18,700 bases of DNA from Bacteriovorax stolpii (GTDB taxonomy: Bacteria > Bdellovibrionota > Bacteriovoracia > Bacteriovoracales > Bacteriovoracaceae), in contig CAMAYW010000011.1 of the NCBI GenBank assembly GCA_945862475.1, positions 1-18,700 on the forward strand, in the 5' to 3' direction. The notes under the pieces are model-generated. The model worked only from the letters and a program-made list of their open reading frames with translations, had not been told where the DNA came from and ran no database searches. Below are positions 14,750 to 18,700 of this stretch, in pieces. How positions within the stretch are numbered: position 1 is the first letter of the stretch; every line of letters starts with the position of its first letter. A program made the position numbers and the translations under genes.

Positions 14750-17700
14750 ATCTGCAAACCCTGAGCAGCGTCTTGCTATTGAACACACTGGCGGAGTTCT
14801 TCTAAGGGCCGGAGCAGGCTCGGGAAAAACCTTTGTACTTGTGGAGCACATTTTATATTTAACGAGCTCCTGGATAAGTGAATTTAAAGTACGGCCAGCT
14901 TCTTCATTTGAAGAATTTATACGACAAAAGTTTTCACAAGTTGTGATGATGACTTTCACTAAGAAAGCCGCTGGAGAGATGAGTATACGACTTTCCGAAA
15001 AATTTGAGGAAAGATCTCTTACTGTGCATGAAGATCAAAAATACTGGATGATCTCAAATGAATTACTGCCTATATTAACAGTGACAACGATCGACGGCTT
15101 TTGCCGAAAATTAATTACCTTGGGTTATTTTCCCAATTTGTCTACTGAGGCAAAGATCATTTTTGATCTTGAAAGAACTGATCAGGTGAGAAAGCTTGTT
15201 GAGGAGTGGTTCAAGCTCAGTTCAGACAAAGTGAATCAGGATGTTTTAGATATCGTCATTCGTGAAAAAAAGGCGCTCCTATCTTCTTTTGCCCACATTT
15301 TTAGCGACCCCGGTCTTCGCCTTTCATGGAAAAAGTTTAATTTCAAAGGAGTTTCTCCCGACTCCCTTCAAGAGCTTCTTACTCAATCCTTCACTTTAAA
15401 TAAGCTCGATGACTCTCTTTTGGCTGTTCAGTCACTTGAAATAGATTCTCCACAAGAAAGATCGGCGTTCGAGAAAGTCGTGGCCACATTTCAAGAAACG
15501 GGCCTTCCTGTTGTGGATAGTGTGGAAAAGTTTAATATTTATAAAAACCTTTTTTCTCTTATAAAAAAATTAGATGGAGAAAGAACGGCAAAGAAAAAGT
15601 CCCCAGCTTCGGACGCCGCAAAAGAAGGCCTTTCTCAAATAAGAGATTGGGTAAATAACTGGAGAGATGTTCTAGATGATTATCTTGAGCATTATGAATC
15701 AAAGTTTCTGCCTTGGATGAATCTATGTTTGGATATTTTCCGTTTTATTGATTCGAGACTTGATCCCAACCAAGGAATGACCTTTGGAGACATCGAGTAC
15801 CATGTTTTTTTGGGCCTAGAAAATGCTCCAGATCGCGAAAGAATACAAAAAACCTTCCATTATTTTATCGTCGATGAATTTCAGGACACCTCTTACGTTC
15901 AGTTCCAAATCATTCGAAGTTTGATTGGATCCAATTTTAAGAACTTATTTTGTGTGGGAGATGCGAAGCAGGCGATCTATGGGTTTAGAGGTGGAGAGTT
16001 ATCTGTTTTCCAGGATTGTGCTGAACTTGTTCCCCAGGTGAGAAGTCTTGCTAATAATTATCGATCTCTCCCTGAGATTATAAATTTTAATAATTCATTA
16101 TTTAGAACACTTTTACCTTTAGGACAAAATTTCGAGGGGCATGATCCCTTTTCAGTGAATGCCGAAGATCAAAATATTCCGGATGAAACAAGTAAGGATG
16201 AAGTTGGAAAAATTGAAATTTATTCACCCACTTTAAAACGGGATTTAGAAGAGAAGGGAAAATTTCAAAACGATGATATCAATCATCTTGAGGCGATTGT
16301 TCTTACAGAGGCCATAAAAAAAGAACGCGAGACAACTCAAAACGTCTGCACCATCCTCTATAGTAAACTTCGTCCAAGTCGAGAACTTATTCGCGAACTC
16401 ATGAAAAATGAAATAGGGTTTACCGCCCAATTTAAAATAGACCTTGTTGATGATCCACTTCTAGGGATCTTTATCTCTCTTCTCAAAAGAAAATTTGATA
16501 ATAATCTTACAACGAAGAATCATTTTCCTGTTTTTTTAATAAGTCATTACTTACAAATCTTGGGAATTGAGGAGGATCTTTCAGTATCGCTTTTAGACCA
16601 ATTTGATTTTGATTGTCACTACTGGGGATTAGTTGAAGCGTTCAAGAAATTTATTTTTAAGCTTAATATTTCGAACGAGAATTCAGATATAAATCTAGAG
16701 ACGATTGAAACATTTGCTGAGCTCTATCATCAAGACCCTGAATCGATTATGACTCAGCTTGTGAGAGGAAATAATGATCGATTGAGCCTCGATTTGAGAT
16801 CTGGTCATAATTCTCACATGGTTCAAATCATGTCTGCTCATTCTTCAAAAGGTTTAGAATTTGATTCTGTTTACCTCGCAGGAATTTATACCAACGGTAG
16901 AGAACAAAATGACGGGGGATTATTTGGAGACCTTCCCGGAAGTCTTCATTGGTATCTCGATATTTCAAAACGTGAAAAGCAAAAATCACCTCTTTATCTT
17001 TTTGAATCTGAACTTGCTAAGTATAAAAATTTCTCTGAGGCAAAGAGACTTTTTTATGTTGCCTGCACAAGGGCCAAGAAAAAACTCATATGGGTTGATT
17101 TTGAGATCCCTGAAAAATCCTTTAGCATTCCTAAGAACAGTTGGATTTTAGGTTTAAGAGCGTGGCTAAATCATACGACGGATATTCAAAAAGTAGATAT
17201 CATACCATTACCTCAATTTGATTCTGAGAAAGAACTTTTAAATGAGGGTATTCCAGAATTGCCGCTTTTCTTCCATGATCCGGTAGGTATTTTTTCAAAG
17301 GGCGAGGGGAAAACCGAGTTAATGCTTTCAGCTGAATTAAGTGTCACAAGACTCAATGCCTTGATTGATTGCCCACGGAAATTTTATTATTCAAATATTT
17401 TAAAATTAACTGATGAAAAAATTAATTCAGTAGAAAGAATCGAAGAAGAAGAAGAGGAAGTTGCAAACCTCGTTACCTCATCTTCAGAAAGAGGAACCTA
17501 CATTCATGCTCAGATCTCGAAAGGAATTGAGAGAAACTTCGTAGTTCCTAGGGAGAGTCATGGGACTGAAAATGAGGCACCTATTCATTGGGCCCTCAAT
17601 GAATTAAAGACCAAAACTGACGATTATCATTTGGTTTCAGAAAAGCAGATTAAATTTCCGTTTTTTGATTTTATGATTTCTGGAATTCCAGATCTTCTTC

Positions 17701-18017
17701 TTCTTCCGAAAGATAATCAAATTGCTCAGGTTTGGGATTTCAAAACTGGAAGAATAACCGTTGAGGGCCTTAAGCACTACTGGCTCCAGCTATCCATCTA
17801 TGCTTATGCTCTTTATGAATTAAGAGTGATCCCTAGGGATAGGGACATTGAACTGGTCCTATGCTTTGTGGATCAGAAAAAAATCATCAAGGAAACCGTC
17901 AATTTTGAAGACTGCCGAAAAGACCTTTACCCCATTTGGCGATCCCAAAATGAACCATGGAAAGTAAATCTTGATCATTGCAGTCAGTGTTCCTATGGTA
18001 GCATTTGCCCTCGTTAA
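14742..18017 (+). CDS. addA: AddA-like UvrD-family helicase-nuclease
   Basis: ATP-dependent 3'-5' helicase and nuclease subunit for double-strand-break end resection. I use ATG 14742 (1091 aa); a GTG four codons earlier is the alternative. SF1A motifs in order are Walker A AGAGSGKT (23-30); Ia MMTFTKKAAGEM (69-80); motif II IVDEFQDTS (376-384); III VGDAKQAIYGFRGG (405-418); IV SLANNYRSL (435-443); V MSAHSSKGLEFD (697-708); VI LFYVACTRAKKK (770-781). The C-terminal nuclease is intact: GTYIH with H922, GIPD with D984, VWDFKTG with D999 and K1001, QLSIYAY with Q1016. C877 (DCPRKFYYS) and CSQCSYGSIC (C1080, C1083, C1089) form a second Fe-S staple, which the classical B. subtilis AddA lacks. Translationally coupled to addB by an 8-base overlap. 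Confidence 0.92.
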   Translation: MSKSANPEQRLAIEHTGGVLLRAGAGSGKTFVLVEHILYLTSSWISEFKVRPASSFEEFIRQKFSQVVMMTFTKKAAGEMSIRLSEKFEERSLTVHEDQKYWMISNELLPILTVTTIDGFCRKLITLGYFPNLSTEAKIIFDLERTDQVRKLVEEWFKLSSDKVNQDVLDIVIREKKALLSSFAHIFSDPGLRLSWKKFNFKGVSPDSLQELLTQSFTLNKLDDSLLAVQSLEIDSPQERSAFEKVVATFQETGLPVVDSVEKFNIYKNLFSLIKKLDGERTAKKKSPASDAAKEGLSQIRDWVNNWRDVLDDYLEHYESKFLPWMNLCLDIFRFIDSRLDPNQGMTFGDIEYHVFLGLENAPDRERIQKTFHYFIVDEFQDTSYVQFQIIRSLIGSNFKNLFCVGDAKQAIYGFRGGELSVFQDCAELVPQVRSLANNYRSLPEIINFNNSLFRTLLPLGQNFEGHDPFSVNAEDQNIPDETSKDEVGKIEIYSPTLKRDLEEKGKFQNDDINHLEAIVLTEAIKKERETTQNVCTILYSKLRPSRELIRELMKNEIGFTAQFKIDLVDDPLLGIFISLLKRKFDNNLTTKNHFPVFLISHYLQILGIEEDLSVSLLDQFDFDCHYWGLVEAFKKFIFKLNISNENSDINLETIETFAELYHQDPESIMTQLVRGNNDRLSLDLRSGHNSHMVQIMSAHSSKGLEFDSVYLAGIYTNGREQNDGGLFGDLPGSLHWYLDISKREKQKSPLYLFESELAKYKNFSEAKRLFYVACTRAKKKLIWVDFEIPEKSFSIPKNSWILGLRAWLNHTTDIQKVDIIPLPQFDSEKELLNEGIPELPLFFHDPVGIFSKGEGKTELMLSAELSVTRLNALIDCPRKFYYSNILKLTDEKINSVERIEEEEEEVANLVTSSSERGTYIHAQISKGIERNFVVPRESHGTENEAPIHWALNELKTKTDDYHLVSEKQIKFPFFDFMISGIPDLLLLPKDNQIAQVWDFKTGRITVEGLKHYWLQLSIYAYALYELRVIPRDRDIELVLCFVDQKKIIKETVNFEDCRKDLYPIWRSQNEPWKVNLDHCSQCSYGSICPR

Positions 18018-18026
18018 TCCAAGAAC

Positions 18027-18054
18027 TTGCACCTCCTATAGGGCATGTTAGAAT
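18027..18054 (+). promoter_or_regulatory. Putative promoter of the outer-membrane barrel gene
   Basis: TAGAAT (18049-18054, 5 of 6 to the -10 consensus), preceded after 16 bases by a weak TTGCAC (3 of 6). It begins 10 bases after the addA stop and leaves a leader of about 30 bases before the ATG at 18091. Confidence 0.4.
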
Positions 18055-18078
18055 TTTAAAAAGACTAAAGTTCTAACA
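18046..18078. promoter_or_regulatory. Inverted repeat over the barrel-gene -10 and leader
   Basis: TGTTAGAA and TTCTAACA are perfect 8-base inverted arms separated by 17 bases. The left arm overlaps the putative -10 box and the right arm lies in the leader. No T run follows, so it is not an addA terminator; an operator or a leader hairpin is more likely. Arms this short in AT-rich DNA can arise by chance. Confidence 0.35.
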
Positions 18079-18090
18079 AGTGAAGTGAAC

Positions 18091-18700
18091 ATGAAAAACA
18101 TTTTTTTAGTTTTAGTAACACTCGTCATGAGTAGTCTCGTGATGGCCAACGAAAATTCTCTTTATAACTTTTCGTGGCTCGATAACGATAAAGAAATTTA
18201 TGTTCTTCAAAATAGAAAATTTCGAAAAGATGGAAATGTTTATATTGGGGCAACTGCTGCCTATAACATGAGCCAAGATTTCCTAGATGCTTATGGCGGA
18301 ACGATCCGTGGAGGATACTTTTTTTCAGAAGATTGGGGAGTTGAAATTTTGTATGGAAAAAATACCTCTACTGAAAGTGATACTGCAAAAGGTGTGAAGG
18401 AACAGGGTGCATTTCCCTTTTACCGCGAAATAGATTCTTTCATGGGCGCCATGCGGATGTGGTCTCCGTTCTATTCAAAGATAAATACCTTTAATAAAAT
18501 TTTCTATTTTGATTGGATGTTTGGATTAGGTGCGGGAAACATTACAACGAAAGACAACAGGAAGCTTTTTGATACTGTCGCTCCTCAGTCAGAGCGAAAT
18601 CAACTGACACAAGAAAGTAACGTTGGTGCTATCTGGAATACTGGCTTTAGGTTCTACATCAACGAAAACTGGAGTCTACGCTTGGATTTTACAGGACTAA
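18091..18700 (+). CDS. Outer-membrane beta-barrel protein, C-terminus beyond window
   Basis: 203 residues are visible from ATG 18091. A typical signal peptide (MKNIFLVLVTLVMSSLVMA, cleavage before NENS) is followed by WLDNDKEIYVLQNRKFRKDG and then alternating amphipathic strands with aromatic ends and Gly/Asn turns (VYIGATAAYNMS, GGTIRGGYFFSEDWGVEILYG, FDWMFGLGAGNI, NTGFRFYINENWSLRLDFTG). This opening and strand pattern resembles the outer-membrane barrel family known from myxobacteria and bdellovibrios (I recall it as OMP_myx_plus). The frame is open at the window edge, so barrel size is unknown. The Shine-Dalgarno is weak (AAGTGAAG). Confidence 0.85.
   Translation, partial: MKNIFLVLVTLVMSSLVMANENSLYNFSWLDNDKEIYVLQNRKFRKDGNVYIGATAAYNMSQDFLDAYGGTIRGGYFFSEDWGVEILYGKNTSTESDTAKGVKEQGAFPFYREIDSFMGAMRMWSPFYSKINTFNKIFYFDWMFGLGAGNITTKDNRKLFDTVAPQSERNQLTQESNVGAIWNTGFRFYINENWSLRLDFTGL

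Noticed and set aside
14730..14756. KMSKS string at the start of the AddA-like protein in the GTG-extended frame
   Set aside because: Chance match to the synthetase KMSKS motif; the protein is a UvrD-family helicase, and the residues flank the likely ATG start.
1..18700. CRISPR arrays, transposons, tRNA genes, prophage or toxin-antitoxin pairs
   Set aside because: No spaced direct repeats, transposase or integrase motifs, tRNA-like cloverleafs or small paired toxin-like genes were found; gaps between genes are all under about 110 bases.

Overview
This is an AT-rich, very densely packed bacterial chromosome segment with nine complete or broken protein loci and two cut by the window ends. No tRNA, rRNA, CRISPR array, transposase or integrase is visible. 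The low GC content (estimated by eye at somewhat under 40%), the many signal-peptide proteins of unknown function, the lipoprotein, and an outer-membrane barrel whose mature N-terminus resembles a family shared by myxobacteria and bdellovibrios all suggest a Gram-negative relative of Bacteriovorax/Halobacteriovorax/Bdellovibrio. That placement is an inference.

Layout. (1) 1-3910, minus strand: a translation operon. hisS (HisRS) has a consensus -10 upstream and is followed after one base by valS (ValRS), which runs off the left edge. (2) 3938-9723, minus strand: a four-cistron unit in which every gene overlaps the next. It begins with a membrane Fe-S/heme electron-transfer oxidoreductase of the HdrD/EtfD type. 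Then come three secreted proteins of unknown function: a cysteine-rich protein of about 637 aa, a propeller-like protein whose frame is broken at an A7 tract, and a 285-aa exported protein. A good intrinsic-terminator hairpin lies directly after the oxidoreductase stop codon, inside the signal-peptide codons of the next gene. (3) 9770-11462, plus strand: a divergently transcribed pair coupled by an ATGA overlap. It encodes a polytopic membrane protein and a lipoprotein that looks like an alkaline-phosphatase/sulfatase-superfamily fold with its metal sites lost. (4) 11464-12294, minus strand: hslO (Hsp33 redox chaperone), with a strong promoter whose -10 box sits in the centre of an 11-bp inverted repeat. 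(5) 12389-18017, plus strand: an addB-like/addA-like pair for double-strand-break resection. Both subunits carry an intact PD-(D/E)XK nuclease and a four-cysteine Fe-S staple. (6) 18091-end, plus strand: the start of an outer-membrane beta-barrel gene.

The most interesting signals are the exact A_AAA_AAC slippery heptamer joining the two halves of the propeller gene, the terminator embedded in the next gene's signal peptide, the probable pseudo-phosphatase lipoprotein with its membrane partner, the operator-like dyad on the hslO promoter, and the doubled Fe-S nuclease arrangement of AddAB. Most of the remaining window is conventional housekeeping.
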